NCBI GenBank assembly: GCA_003427395.1
Contig: BFEA01000046.1
Coordinates: 3,628,462 to 3,676,995, forward strand
Source: Chara braunii
Taxonomy: Eukaryota > Streptophyta > Charophyceae > Charales > Characeae
Direction of reading: 5' to 3'
DNA: 48,534 nt
Each line of letters begins with the position of its first letter. Position 1 is the stretch's first letter. The position numbers and the translations under genes were made by a program. The notes beneath the pieces were generated by a model. That model did not search any database, had not been told where the DNA came from, and saw nothing but the letters and a program-made list of their open reading frames with translations. Below are positions 1 to 10,538 of this stretch, in pieces.

Positions 1-568
1 TGGACACGGTGTGACTATTTGGCTTTCAATATGATGGTGTGATCTGGAATTGTCATCTCGCTGTTGCTTATTTTCCTTGCAATGAGTTGAGATATATGTC
101 AAAATTCCCTTAAAGATATGGGCCCAGTGGAATGGCCTTTTGGGGTGACATGTTTGTGTTTTGCCCCTGTCAGGTGGGTGTGCAAATACACTTGGCCTTT
201 TGGAATTGCACCTACGAAAACTTGGCAACTACCGGCGCATTTTGTCAAAGTTGGGCAGCGTCTGATAGGGGAACATTGCCAGGACAGGGTCCAAGTGATG
301 GCTGGGGTGTTTCGCAAAATGTTTTCGTCATCGTCCTTTGCTGCGGCAGGTCCACTTGTAATTCTTTATTTCTCAATTTCTAGTTGTATTACTGAAAACT
401 CGTTTGTGGTGAGGTCGTGCAATTTACAACCGACTTTTTAAGTTTATCGTGCGACATTCTCATTTGCAAATATGGCTAAACTTTGGACTTGCTCGCATGC
501 ATCCATCCTGACTCGGTTCATCCCTATCTTCTTCTTCCTTCACTTTCGTCACTGATCCGGAAGAAGAA
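1..568. other. No gene seen (window edge)
   Basis: No convincing coding, RNA or terminal-repeat signal was found. Short open frames here lack recognisable domains. The stretch lies upstream of the gag remains of the first gypsy element and may be its leader or LTR cut by the window edge, but I found no primer-binding site to show it. Confidence 0.4.
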
Positions 569-1524
569 GTGATGAGAACCAGAGGACAAATTGAGGACAA
601 ACGACGGCAAACGTTGGGTCGTCTTCGCCAACTGTTTACGGAGCTGCACAGCGGTGGTCCAGACGCTGAGCAGCATGTAGGCAGCCGGTTCGATTTGCGT
701 GCTGCAGAGAACGGTTTGTCGATGGTTGAGACTGCTGATGAGATGCTGGAAACCAGCGGACGGGTGCAGCAGATCATTGATTGCGCTTGAATGAGCCTCA
801 ACCATTTTGTCGTCGAACAGTTTGTGAAGATAGGCGGTCAAAAAATCAAGGAGGAGGAAGGGAAGGGAGAACCAAGTGAGAAGCAAGAAGAACCAGAACT
901 GAGTGAAGAGATGATGGATGTCACCATAAAGCAATTGCAAGATATATTGAAGGAGGATACAAAGAAGAAGGAAGCCTACCAGAGACAAAGGAAAGAGAAG
1001 TTGAAGAAATAAAGCAGAAAACGAAAATTGGTTCGAAAACTGGTTTGGTGTTAGTGATGCAGAACATGATGGCCTATCTTGCACACTTGGAAACTAAAAT
1101 TAACCACGTTACCCCAAAACTCCAAACGGTGATCACAGTGGCCAAGGGGAAGAACAAGGTGGTGGGAGAACAGAGAGAAGATTAAAAGAAAGAACCACAA
1201 GAGAAATTGATGAAGGACGCCAGGAAATCCCGTACACTCAAAGAATCGGAATCTCCCAAGAATGGGAAGACAGAAAGAAGAGAAAGGGGAGAAACCGAAA
1301 AGGAAAGAAAATGTGAAAATGAAATTGCCATTTACGTGCAACGGAAAGAAAGGAGAGCATTTGTTGGTTTGGACTGATGAAATACAGACCTATTGTTCGA
1401 CCACCCTTGTTGCCGAAGATAGTCAGGTGGCATTCTCCACTTCTTGTCTTGGAGAAGTTGCCAAGGAGCGGGTTTTGTCTGAAGCCAATGCTGCTGGATT
1501 CGAGGAAAAAAAAATCGGTGATTG

Positions 1525-1782
1525 GGCGACGACCATGACCTTGCAGGAATTTCTTTAATTTTTTTTTTTTTAACTATCGGTGATTCAGAGACTTTGCTCT
1601 TCAGCAAGAGCAAATGACCGCTCGGGTCAAAGATATGGATCGTAACGCTGTAAGGGGGGGGGCGCAATCAGGCAGGAATAGGAAAAAAAATTGTGGAGGA
1701 AAAAGCTACAAGACTACCTCCTTGTCGTTTTCTATGTTGAGACGACGGAGAGGTGGCCCCTCAAAAAAATTGAGGGTGGGAC
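1525..1782. repeat. 258-bp direct repeat, first copy (artefactual duplication)
   Basis: Read base by base, this copy matches 1821-2078 without a difference, including a 13-T run, a 9-G run and an 8-A run. Homopolymers of that length rarely stay identical in a real old duplication. The second copy begins immediately after the adapter, which points to chimeric mate-pair reads being assembled. Confidence 0.9.
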
Positions 1783-1820
1783 CTGTCTCTTATACACATC
1801 TAGATGTGTATAAGAGACAG
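1783..1820. other. Nextera (Tn5 mosaic end) mate-pair junction adapter
   Basis: The sequence is the 19-bp Tn5 mosaic end CTGTCTCTTATACACATCT followed immediately by its exact reverse complement, making a perfect 38-bp palindrome. This matches the circularisation junction adapter of Nextera mate-pair libraries. It is synthetic sequence left in the assembly, not a genomic transposon end: no IS50 or Tn5 gene is nearby, and the flanks are a perfect repeat of each other. Confidence 0.97.
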
Positions 1821-2078
1821 GGCGACGACCATGACCTTGCAGGAATTTCTTTAATTTTTTTTTTTTTAACTATCGGTGATTCAGAGACTTTGCTCTTCAG
1901 CAAGAGCAAATGACCGCTCGGGTCAAAGATATGGATCGTAACGCTGTAAGGGGGGGGGCGCAATCAGGCAGGAATAGGAAAAAAAATTGTGGAGGAAAAA
2001 GCTACAAGACTACCTCCTTGTCGTTTTCTATGTTGAGACGACGGAGAGGTGGCCCCTCAAAAAAATTGAGGGTGGGAC
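1821..2078. repeat. 258-bp direct repeat, second copy (artefactual duplication)
   Basis: Identical to 1525-1782. This copy continues without a break into the rest of the gag frame (past 2078), while the first copy continues leftward into upstream gag. The natural genomic sequence most likely contains only one copy. Confidence 0.9.
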
Positions 2079-2675
2079 CAACAACGATAGCGAGCCGGAA
2101 AAGGGCGACGTCAATGTTGTGGTGGCCAACAAAGGTGGCACCTACAGTGGAGGAGTATGGAAGAAGTGGCCACACTCCTTTCCTGAAAATCCTAGCATAA
2201 GTTCTGGGAAGCCGTGGGAAAAACTGGGCATAACCCAAAAGGTATGGCAAGGTCAGATGGACAACCATCAGTGCCTCAAGTGTGGCACTGAGGGACACGT
2301 CATTGCATGGTGTCACTTGATTCGAAACCCGAAAAGGGAGCAACCAATAGGAGTAGCATCTGCTTCTACTGAGCTGGAACGTTTGGATTGTGGCGCCCCA
2401 AACCCCTTTTAACCCTCCAGCTCGCATGACAGAGGATCTCTTCTTCGGCCCCTCACCCAGATCGCCTTGAACGTGAGTTGAGTTGAGTCTCGTTGGGTGA
2501 GTCCCTTGCGGAACTTGGAAACGAATCGGTGAATCTAAGAAGTCACAGGGCTAAGAAAGCAAAGAACAAAGGCAAATTGATGTTTGCAGGTGTGGAAATT
2601 GCATGAACACAGACTCGTGCTTTGCTTGGCCCATGGTGAACTACGTCCTACATACCAGAGAGAGCCATTAAGAAG

Positions 2676-2906
2676 ATGCATCTTGGTACGAGGGTCAAAG
2701 AGTTGCCTAGGCCTGTCGTGTCAATGCTTGTAAACCGAAGCACCATAACGGTCTCGCATTGTGCAGAGAATGAGAAATGTTACTGCATAACTCATGAAGG
2801 GAAGGAAATTCTGCATGAGGTAATATTTCCGATTGAAAAGAACCTACCCTTTGACTTGATTCTGGGAATGGATTGGCACGAGGCGGCTGACCCTGATATC
2901 AGGTAA
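2676..2906 (+). pseudogene. Retroviral-type aspartic protease remnant of element A
   Basis: The C-terminal half of a pepsin-like retroelement protease can be read, ending with FDLILGMDWH, the typical ILGMDW flap-to-C-terminal motif of Ty3/gypsy proteases. The N-terminal part with the catalytic DSG/DTG triad was not found in frame upstream, so the domain is incomplete. The frame stops at 2904-2906, just before the inserted solo LTR. Confidence 0.7.
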
Positions 2907-2922
2907 AAGGAAAAGATTATTA

Positions 2923-4289
2923 TGTTACGATCCTGGTCATTTCCCAAGTGCAAATTCACAATGAAAGACTTTGCGAAAGAAATGAAAGCACTTGCAAAGA
3001 GATAAAGACTAGAGGAGAGAGAAAGAAGAAGAAGAAGAAGAAGTTCACCAGCAAGACCAATGGCAATTCCCCCTTCTCTCTCCACCTTCCTCCTCCTCCT
3101 TCACTTCACCAATCTTATTCTTTTCTCAATAATAATAATAACAATGAATGGATGAACCAGAATCAATATCTGAAGTTCCCTCTTACCGCTGACTCAATTC
3201 AACAACAACAACAACAACAACAACTAGTCCACCATAGCTATGGCTTCCCTCCTTCAGCCTCCTCTCTCATGCATAGGCTGTGGCGGACTAATGAGGGCCT
3301 TGCCCTGACGTCCAAAGGACAACCCAAAGCAACTATGGTGTGGCGTTGATGTCCAAAGGACAACCCAAAGCAGCTATGCCGCTGCTGACTGGTCCGCCAT
3401 GCCTGACTCTGCCTCGAGCTTCCTTGGTGCAGCGCTACCGCAACTGGGGCCTTCTAGGTGCAGCACCCAACAAGGTGATGAAGATGGTGTCTACCATAGC
3501 CAGGTAAGTGCCCCGCCACTCTCCTACCATGCCCCCTCCATCCTCCTCCTCAAGCAGGACTGCTCGCCATAGCCAGGCTGAGCTCCAGCGGTCCTTCACC
3601 TCCAAGCAGCGCTGCACCAGTCCAGCGTTGCGCTACAGCAGCATGTCGCCAATCCTTGCACACTGCAAATGAGGAAGAACTCTTTGCTCTTCCTGGAGAT
3701 ATAGCGGCCTACCGGCCTCCTGGGTGGTGACTTCCTAGGCCGAGCAGCCTCCCAGCAACCGGTACCTCCTCCTTTTCGGAGGGAAACATCATTGCAGGCT
3801 CTGCTATCCTCCGTACAGGCCCTAGACCGGGGCTACTTGGACTGGTACCGACCTACCTCTAACCTACCGCTACTGGGCCTCTAAAAATGCCAACTTTTTG
3901 TCTTCTTCTGCTCGGCGTCCAGTACCCGACACTTGTACCACGACTTCAGTGGTACCGGCCTACCTGCTACTTGAGTGTTTTTCCCCTCTGCTCTAAGTGC
4001 CGCGGGCCTACCCCCACTACTCGAGAGTTTTCCCCCTGCAACCCTTCACAGTCACGGCCACAGGTAAGTATCGGCCGTGCGGAGCCTTGCAACCAACAAG
4101 TACCCTTGCGGGTCACACACACACTCAACCGACAAGCACTCAGACATGCATGCAAACCAGCAGGCACGCACACATATACAGACATGGAAATCACAGCAGA
4201 ATGCAGGAATTTCAACAAGGCATTTATTCCAGCGGCAAATCCCATAAATCAGCGGTGTTCTCAGTCTGTGTTTTTGGCGGGTCATTACA
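2923..4289 (-). mobile_element. Solo LTR of the element B family
   Basis: On the plus strand it starts TGTTACGATCC and ends GGGTCATTACA, giving TG...CA termini. It shares long stretches with the LTR at 38809-40051: the start, the segment around 3422-3512 (with 39241-39331), the segment around 3700-3800 (with 39480-39580), and the end. In the 38809-40051 copy the PBS lies beside the TGTTA end, so this LTR is read on the minus strand. A 4-bp ATTA flanks it (2919-2922 and 4290-4293); Ty3/gypsy usually makes 5 bp, so one base may have changed. It sits between the protease and RT of element A. It contains a (CAA)n tract near 3200-3225. Confidence 0.78.
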
Positions 4290-4549
4290 ATTAAATTAAA
4301 AAATGAAAATCAAAAAATTAAATTAATGTTATTTCATAAATCCTGGTTGGACTCATCATTGCCTTTTTGTTGCACGAGTCTACTTGCCTTTCAAAGTAAT
4401 GTAACGAAGAGGAAGTCGGCATAAAAAATGGTTGTGGTACTCGTCAAGAATGTGGGTGAGTGCTCTACTTCCTACCCTCCTATTGGGAAACTTCTTGGTG
4501 AGTAGAAGGACCTGCAAACTGAACCTACGAGAGTAACTGAGAGAACCAT
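4290..4549. other. Element A linker, no intact coding
   Basis: AT-rich sequence after the solo LTR. It probably belongs to the protease-RT linker of element A; no recognisable motif was read before the RT start near 4550. Confidence 0.4.
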
Positions 4550-6693
4550 AAAACACAATTGAGATTATTCCGGGTAGTAAGATGCCCAAAGGACCAATCT
4601 ATCGCATATCCCCGCGAGAAGAAAAAAAATTGTTTGAACTTAATGAGAAACGATGGATGAGGCTGAGTTCCTTTCCTTATTGCGCACCTGTACTCTTTGT
4701 GCCCAAAAAGGAAGGTGAGCTTGTATTGTGCATGGGCTACTGAGGATTGAACTCCGTAATTGTTAAAAATGCGGAACCTCTACCTCGAATCGATGACTTG
4801 CTTGACCAATTGCAGGTTGCAAGTATTTCATCAAGATCCATATGAAGTCAGACTACCATCAGATCGAGGTGGTTCCTGAGGATCAACACAAGATGACGTT
4901 TTGAACGAGGTATGGTCACATGAGTTTGTGGCTATGCCCTTTGGTCTTACTAACTCCCCTACAACCTTTGAACTCTCCATGAAACTCTTTCGTGAGTGGC
5001 TCGATGAAGTTGTAGTTGTGTATCTCGATGACATCCTCGTCTACAGGAAGACGTTGGACGACCATGAGAAACATCTACGAATGGTCTTGCAGAAGTTGCA
5101 TGAGGGTAACTTGAAATTGATCCCAAAGACATGAGAGTTTGCAAAATCCGAAGTTTTATTATTCGGACATGTTGCAAATGAAGATGGATTAAGGCCATAA
5201 GAGAAAAAAATTGCTGCAATTAGGGATTGGCCTAAGCCAAGGAACCTAACTGAATTGCGCTCCTTCTTAGGATTGGCAAGCTACTATGGAAAGTTTGTGA
5301 GGAACTTCTCTAGTATAGCAGCCCCAATGAGGAGACTATTGAAAATGGGTACTATTTGGCTATGCGTGAGGAAGTATGCTCTAACTCACTACCTTGTTCG
5401 CAAGATTGATGATCCCTCACTTCCATTCGTCGTCACCTACCGACGCCAGTGGGATCGGTGCAGTCTTGCAGCAAAATGATAGGAAGGGGTACAAACCGAT
5501 TGAGTTTATGTTTTGCCGCTTACCCTTTGAGAAAGTGGCTAACTCCATCTATGAGAGAGAGTTGTTTGCTTTGTTGCAGGCGTTAACTGCGTGGAAGCAC
5601 TATCTGTTGGGCAAACACTTCAAAGTCTACTCAGATCATGAGACACTGAAGTGGCTCAAACACAACCACGACTGTCCGATGAATTAGCTCGATGGTCTGC
5701 GATCATAGATACCTTTGTCTTCGAGTTGAAGACCATCAAGGGTAAGTACAATGCGATAGCCACCGCTCTCTCCAGTAGATCTGACTTCTCTGGAACAATC
5801 ATTACTTACCTCGATATTGAAAGAGAATTGAAAGATAAAATCAGGGATGGGTATGCTAAAGACAGAGTATGGCAACCTATAACAGAATCTCTGAAAACGA
5901 ACCCGGAACGCTTCCCAGACTATAAGATGAGTGATGGCATACTCTTCTTGATAGATAAAAGTGAGCAACGAGTTTGCATTCCCCACGATGAAGCAGTGAA
6001 GAGGTTGATTTTTGGTAAATGTCATGACACTGAAGGCCACTTTGGTATCAAGAAGACATTTGGTCACGTTTGGGAACAGTTTGAGAGGCAAGGAATGAAG
6101 GAAGACACACTAACCTATGTGAGAACTTGTTTTGTGTGTGAGAGATGAGAATCCACTGGGACAACTGAGACCACTTCCCATCCTCAACAGACCAGGAAAG
6201 TCTATCTCTATCGATTTCACCAGTCTCACCAAGAGTCGGAATGGGAATAGTCAAGTATGCTATGTTTATTCCCCTACCTGTTGAATCTAAAACTGAACTC
6301 GTCATCCAGAAATGTGAGATGCGATGGGTTTCCGAGTACGAGTTTCATAAGCCTATCATATATGATAGAGATGTAAGATTCATTGGTGAATAGTGGCAGA
6401 AGTTGACGAGTGCATATGGCATTAGACTAACCATGTCATCAGGGAGGCATCCCGAAACGAATGGACAAACTGAACAAATGAATAGACTGTGCCAACAACT
6501 TCTGCGCATGTATGTGAGCGCAGACCAAGTGGATTGGGATGAGAACCTGCGTAAGATAGCGAGTGCATATAATAACAATGTTCACACAGTAACACGACAA
6601 ACACCTAATGCACTACACAAAGGCTGGCAACCTCAAAGACCTGTTGATTCTCTAACAAGGGACCAGATACAAAGGTTGCCCCCAGGAACCTGA
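4550..6693 (+). pseudogene. Pol remains of element A: RT, RNase H, integrase
   Basis: RT begins near 4550 with MPKGPIYRIS and PYCAPVLFVPKK. It then shows a CIDYRGLN-like site mutated to CMGY-stop-GLN (TGA at 4741-4743), AEPLPRIDDLLDQL, MPFGLTNSPTTF, and the catalytic YLDDILVY around 5022. RNase H follows at about 5400-5690. The integrase zinc-binding region is around 5990-6148 (H, H and CFVCER). The integrase core keeps a SIDFT aspartate, a YDRDVRF aspartate and NGQTEQMN with the glutamate, interrupted by a TAG near 6391. Stops and frame changes occur throughout, so no active enzyme can be made. No 3' LTR was recognised. Confidence 0.88.
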
Positions 6694-6830
6694 TAATTTG
6701 CAGTTTTGTATGAGCAAGATATTGCGAAAGTCAAAGAAAATGTCAAGAAAGGCCAAAAACTCAGATGATTGAGCAAGCCAACTGCCCCCAGGAACCTGAG
6801 AATTTGCAGTTTTGTATTAGCACAAGGGTA

Positions 6831-7138
6831 CCTATTGCGGCTTCGCTCACAAGGGATTGAGGGGGAAATGGGAGAAATGAGTCGGGGTGGTGGGTTCGGT
6901 GGGTTTTGGGGTGGTGGTCGGGGGTGTTCTTAGACTCATGGTCCAGTGGGGGGTTGTACCCTAACAGCTATGGCAATGTGTGTGCAGCACCTTCTGCTAG
7001 TTGGAGAGGTTATGCAACAGTTGGCTTTGGAAATCGGCATGTTATGTCTACCCCTACTGTCTTCCCCCGACTCTAGACTGAAATCCAGCGGCGTACCTTG
7101 GTTGGTATGGCACGCAAGTGGCATTCACGAGGTTTTGG
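6831..7138. other. No gene seen
   Basis: G-rich single-copy-looking sequence between the end of element A and the CT/GT array. No motif recognised. Confidence 0.4.
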
Positions 7139-7229
<91 letters not shown>

Positions 7230-7387
7230 TGCCGTGCTGCGTGCGCATGCGCGCTGTTTTTCCGTGTATTTTTTTTCTTTTAGATCTCCCAATGGTTTAC
7301 AGGTCAGATGTCAAACTGATCGGAACAGATACTACACTTGATCGTCATCGTCGTCGTCGTTTTGGGGGCGGGGTAGTTAGTTTGGGG

Positions 7388-7445
<58 letters not shown>

Positions 7446-7602
7446 TTGCTTTGCTGCGCGCGCACGCGCGCTGTTTTTCCGTGGTTTTTTTTTTTTTCCA
7501 GATCTCCCAGTGGTTTCCAGGTCAGATGTCAAACTGATCAGAACAGATACTACACTTGATCGTCGTCGTCGTTTTGGGGGGCGGGGTAGTTAGTTAGTTT
7601 GG

Positions 7603-7640
<38 letters not shown>

Positions 7641-7755
7641 CCTCCCTCTTGCGCGCGCCGATTTACAAACGGGTCGCAACAGATACTACACTTGATCGTC
7701 ATCGTTGTCGTCGTTTTGGGGGGCAGGGCAATTAGTTTGTTTGGGGTGTCTGTCT

Positions 7756-7812
<57 letters not shown>

Positions 7813-7950
7813 CGCGCGCCGTTTTTCAAACGGATCGGAACAGATACTGCACTTCGTCATTTTTGGGGGCGGGTCAAATATCAAACTGATCGCAACAGAT
7901 ACTACACTTGATCGTCATCGTCGGTTTGGGGGGCGAGGTAGTTAGTTAGG

Positions 7951-8023
<73 letters not shown>

Positions 8024-8024
8024 N

Positions 8025-8117
<93 letters not shown>

Positions 8118-8301
8118 GCTCGCTGTTTTTCCGTTTTTTTTAATATAAAAATCTCCCAATGGTCCACAGGTCAGATATCGAAGTGACCGGAACAGATACT
8201 ACACTTGATCGTCAGCGTCGTCGTTGTTTTCTTGGGCGGGGGGACACTTGATGGTCATCGTCGCCATCGTTTTGGGGGGCGGGGTAGTTAGTTAGTTTGG
8301 G

Positions 8302-8339
<38 letters not shown>

Positions 8340-8347
8340 GTGTGTGT
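7139..8347. repeat. Higher-order CT/GT microsatellite array
   Basis: About six units recur. Each has a long (CT)n run, often a (GT)n run, a GCGC-rich alternating purine-pyrimidine patch, a T-run, and a spacer reading roughly CAGATACTACACTTGATCGT then GGGGGCGGGGTAGTTAG. CT runs start near 7139, 7391, 7603, 7757 and 7953; the last unit has a GT run from about 8305. Unit length varies (about 150-350 bp), mostly through the dinucleotide runs. Dinucleotide-encoded Ser-Leu or Arg-Glu frames across it are not genes. A single N at 8024 marks an unresolved base. Confidence 0.9.
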
Positions 8348-9627
8348 TACATGCTGCGCCTGCACACGCAGGCCATTTTCCAAGCCTGCGTCCTTCGGGC
8401 CGAAAGCCTGAAATCCAGGGCTTACAGGCCCCATGTCAGTTGAGCCCGAAAGCCTGAATTCCAGGGCCTATCCCTGTGTCGTTTCAGACTAAAAATGGCA
8501 ACAGCCTTTTTAGCCTGATACGAAGGGCCATTTTCGATCGTTAATCAGAACGACCGGCCCTGAAACTCAGGCACCGAACCAGGGTTTCGGGAACAGGCTA
8601 TTCTTAGCCTGTTCCCACGCCAGCCTTAGCAGGCTGTTGCACGCCAGCCCTTGGCACACTTCGGCATTGGCAAGAAATGCCTCCTCGGCCTGGCTTGCCC
8701 TTCAGGCAGTCGGGAGGCAGGCCGAGGTAGTACATAGGAACCTCCCAGGCACTTCACGGGTAGGCAGAGAGGCAGTTGTAGTCTTCAGGATTCGGGAGCA
8801 GCACTCTGGAGGAAGCGCTGCAGAGTAGTAGTAGCGTTAGCTTGTAGTCTTCAGCGCTGGGCGCATAAGGTAGCTGTAGTCTCCTGCGTTGGGCGGCATA
8901 GCTAGATAGTACTAGAGAGAGAGAGAGATTGGGCGGAGGCCAGAGGCACTTACCTGCAGCACCGTTGCTCCAGCTTCGTCTTCAAGGTACCTGCAGCACA
9001 GCGCCAATACCACAGGTCAGTATCTGGCTCGTAATAGTGAGAGAGAGTTCTTCTTCTCCTCTTCTCCGTCCACCGTCTCCTTCTCCCCCTCTCAACATCT
9101 GACTTCGCTGCATCTGCAGACTACGAGAGAAGAGAGAAACAGCTCGTTGACATCGGATCCAGACTCGACTTTTGGGACTTCAGGCATGGCAACGAGGGAT
9201 TATTTGGGATCGGTGACAAAGATTCGGTGTTGTCGACATTCCCATCTCTCTCCCTCCTTTCGTATGATTCCTTCCTCTTCGTCTGTGTATCTCTGGACCT
9301 GGCGCTTTCTTCCTGTGTACAGCGCCAGGCTCCTTCACACCTGGTGAGGAATACGATGTATGTTTGGTCTGAGTTCAAACATTGATTGGGCTAGTTATTA
9401 GCATTCTAGCATTCTGCTTCGCTACTTTGTACTACGTGAATGAGGTCAGTCCCGGTCAGGTCAGTCTTGTATTTAAGTCTTCCCTGCGCTATTCAGCACC
9501 ATTATGTATGTATGAGAACGCACGTATCTTGTCGAGATTCTATTCGCACCGCATTGTCCATTCGGTCCTTTTCGTCACATTGCAGATCCTCAGTTATTAC
9601 GTACATTGCATATCTGTGCACGTAACA
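8345..9627 (+). mobile_element. Candidate 5' LTR of gypsy element C
   Basis: The right end is well supported: GTAACA at 9622-9627 lies just before a PBS at 9630. The left end TGTTAC at 8345-8350 is its perfect 6-bp inverted complement, giving a 1283-bp LTR. However, this left end also resembles the degenerate last unit of the CT/GT array, so the true start could be further right. A TATTTAAG motif near 9469 is a plausible TATA box, with R-U5 downstream. A 23-bp sequence is repeated inside it (8400-8422 and 8446-8468). No matching 3' LTR lies in the window. Confidence 0.55.
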
Positions 9628-9629
9628 AT

Positions 9630-9641
9630 TGGTATCGGAGC
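9630..9641 (+). other. Primer-binding site of element C
   Basis: TGGTATCGGAGC lies two bases after the LTR end. It differs at one base from TGGTATCAGAGC, the usual plant site complementary to the 3' end of initiator tRNA-Met, where minus-strand cDNA synthesis would be primed. Confidence 0.75.
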
Positions 9642-10538
9642 ATCGCACGTGAATCGGGACAACCTGATCTGACACGTGTGCGGGGACTAAATAGCTAGTT
9701 AGTCTTTATTGATTGATTAGAGCACACTAGTTAAGCCCCCAAAATCACGATTTTGACCTTACTACCGAAAATCGAATTTTTTTTTCTTTCCTTGGATTTT
9801 GTTTTCTCGCTATTCTGTTGTGGGAAATCGCAATATCGCAACATCTTAAATTCCCATTTTTGTTTTTCTTCTGAAAATTCAAAATTTCGTTGTTGAAAAT
9901 CCGAAATATTTTTCGTTTGGAAAATTTCGATTTCCTGTTGCATTTCCCGTTGCTTAGAAATTCGGAATATCTTCTTTTCCAAAATTCATTTTTCTGAAAA
10001 CGGTATGGGAAATCCCTCCTACGGAATTATTTTCCAAACTGCGAATATTCTTATCTGAATAAATCCGAATACTTGTCATTTCTGTTCGGAATTTTTTCGC
10101 AGTTCTAGGATTCTGTCGTTTAGTTCTATTAATCATTTGCAGTCTGAAGTCGAAATTTTTTTTGTCAGTGATCATTTCGTACTTCAAGGGAGGTTGGGAG
10201 ACCTACCGAACTTGCAAAAAATCGGGATTTTTGTTTTTCTCGAAATTTTTTTGCAAAGTTCAAACTTTTCTTTTTGATTAGTGGCTCCTTATCAGAGTGA
10301 TTAGTTGGGCAATTATCCCGCCCACCCCTCCCCACCTATGTTGTTTCCATCTCTCGCCTTATCTTCTTTGCTTGTCTCCGGGTACCCCCTGCGGCGGCAT
10401 TGGTGAGTTGCCACGTCAGCACGCCACGTCAGCAGGCCACGTCTGCAGGACACGTCAGCAGTGCCACGTCAGCAGCAGAGGATACCACATCAGCAGGCCC
10501 CGGCCTGGTCTATGCTGTTGCGTTCACATACAACAGTC
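9642..10538 (+). other. Leader of element C with CCACGTCAGC repeats
   Basis: Untranslated leader between PBS and gag. 9730-10290 is T-rich with many TTTTCGGAA-like words. From about 10410 to 10500 a roughly 12-bp motif close to CCACGTCAGCAG recurs six times with variations. The motif contains TGACGTGG on the other strand, a known plant bZIP binding core. Short open frames across it are repeat translations. Confidence 0.6.

Larger units (their letters stand above)
569..2412 (+). pseudogene. Gag remains of element A
   Basis: This is the structural polyprotein region of a Ty3/gypsy element, which would package element RNA. Several fragments in different frames look coding. They include an acidic, lysine-rich coiled-coil-like N-terminal part (569-1012, one TGA at 788-790), a short frame around 1057-1185, a capsid-like part (1262-1558), and a C-terminal part at about 1987-2412. 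The C-terminal part carries a CX2CX4HX4C zinc knuckle (CLKCGTEGHVIAWC, 2272-2313). Frameshifts and stops separate the pieces. About 297 bp inside it (1783-2078) is a library artefact rather than biology, because a perfect duplication flanks a transposase adapter there. Removing the artefact would not restore the gene. Identity rests on the zinc knuckle and its position before protease. Confidence 0.75.
569..6830 (+). mobile_element. Decayed Ty3/gypsy retrotransposon (element A)
   Basis: The order gag, protease, reverse transcriptase, RNase H, integrase on the plus strand is the Ty3/gypsy order. Every domain is broken by stops or frame changes, so the copy is dead. A solo LTR of another family is inserted between protease and RT at 2923-4289, which accounts for the unusually long gap there. 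I could not define LTRs of this element. Near its end an approximately 37-bp sequence is repeated (about 6676-6712 and 6782-6817). The outer limits given are those of recognisable coding remains plus this repeat. Confidence 0.85.

Noticed and set aside
1783-1820. Natural Tn5/IS50 insertion end
   Set aside because: The exact head-to-head mosaic ends without any IS50 sequence, between identical flanks, match a library adapter and not a transposon.
7139-8170. Long Ser-Leu, Arg-Glu and Thr-His open frames
   Set aside because: They are translations of CT/GT microsatellites in every frame and have no other protein content.
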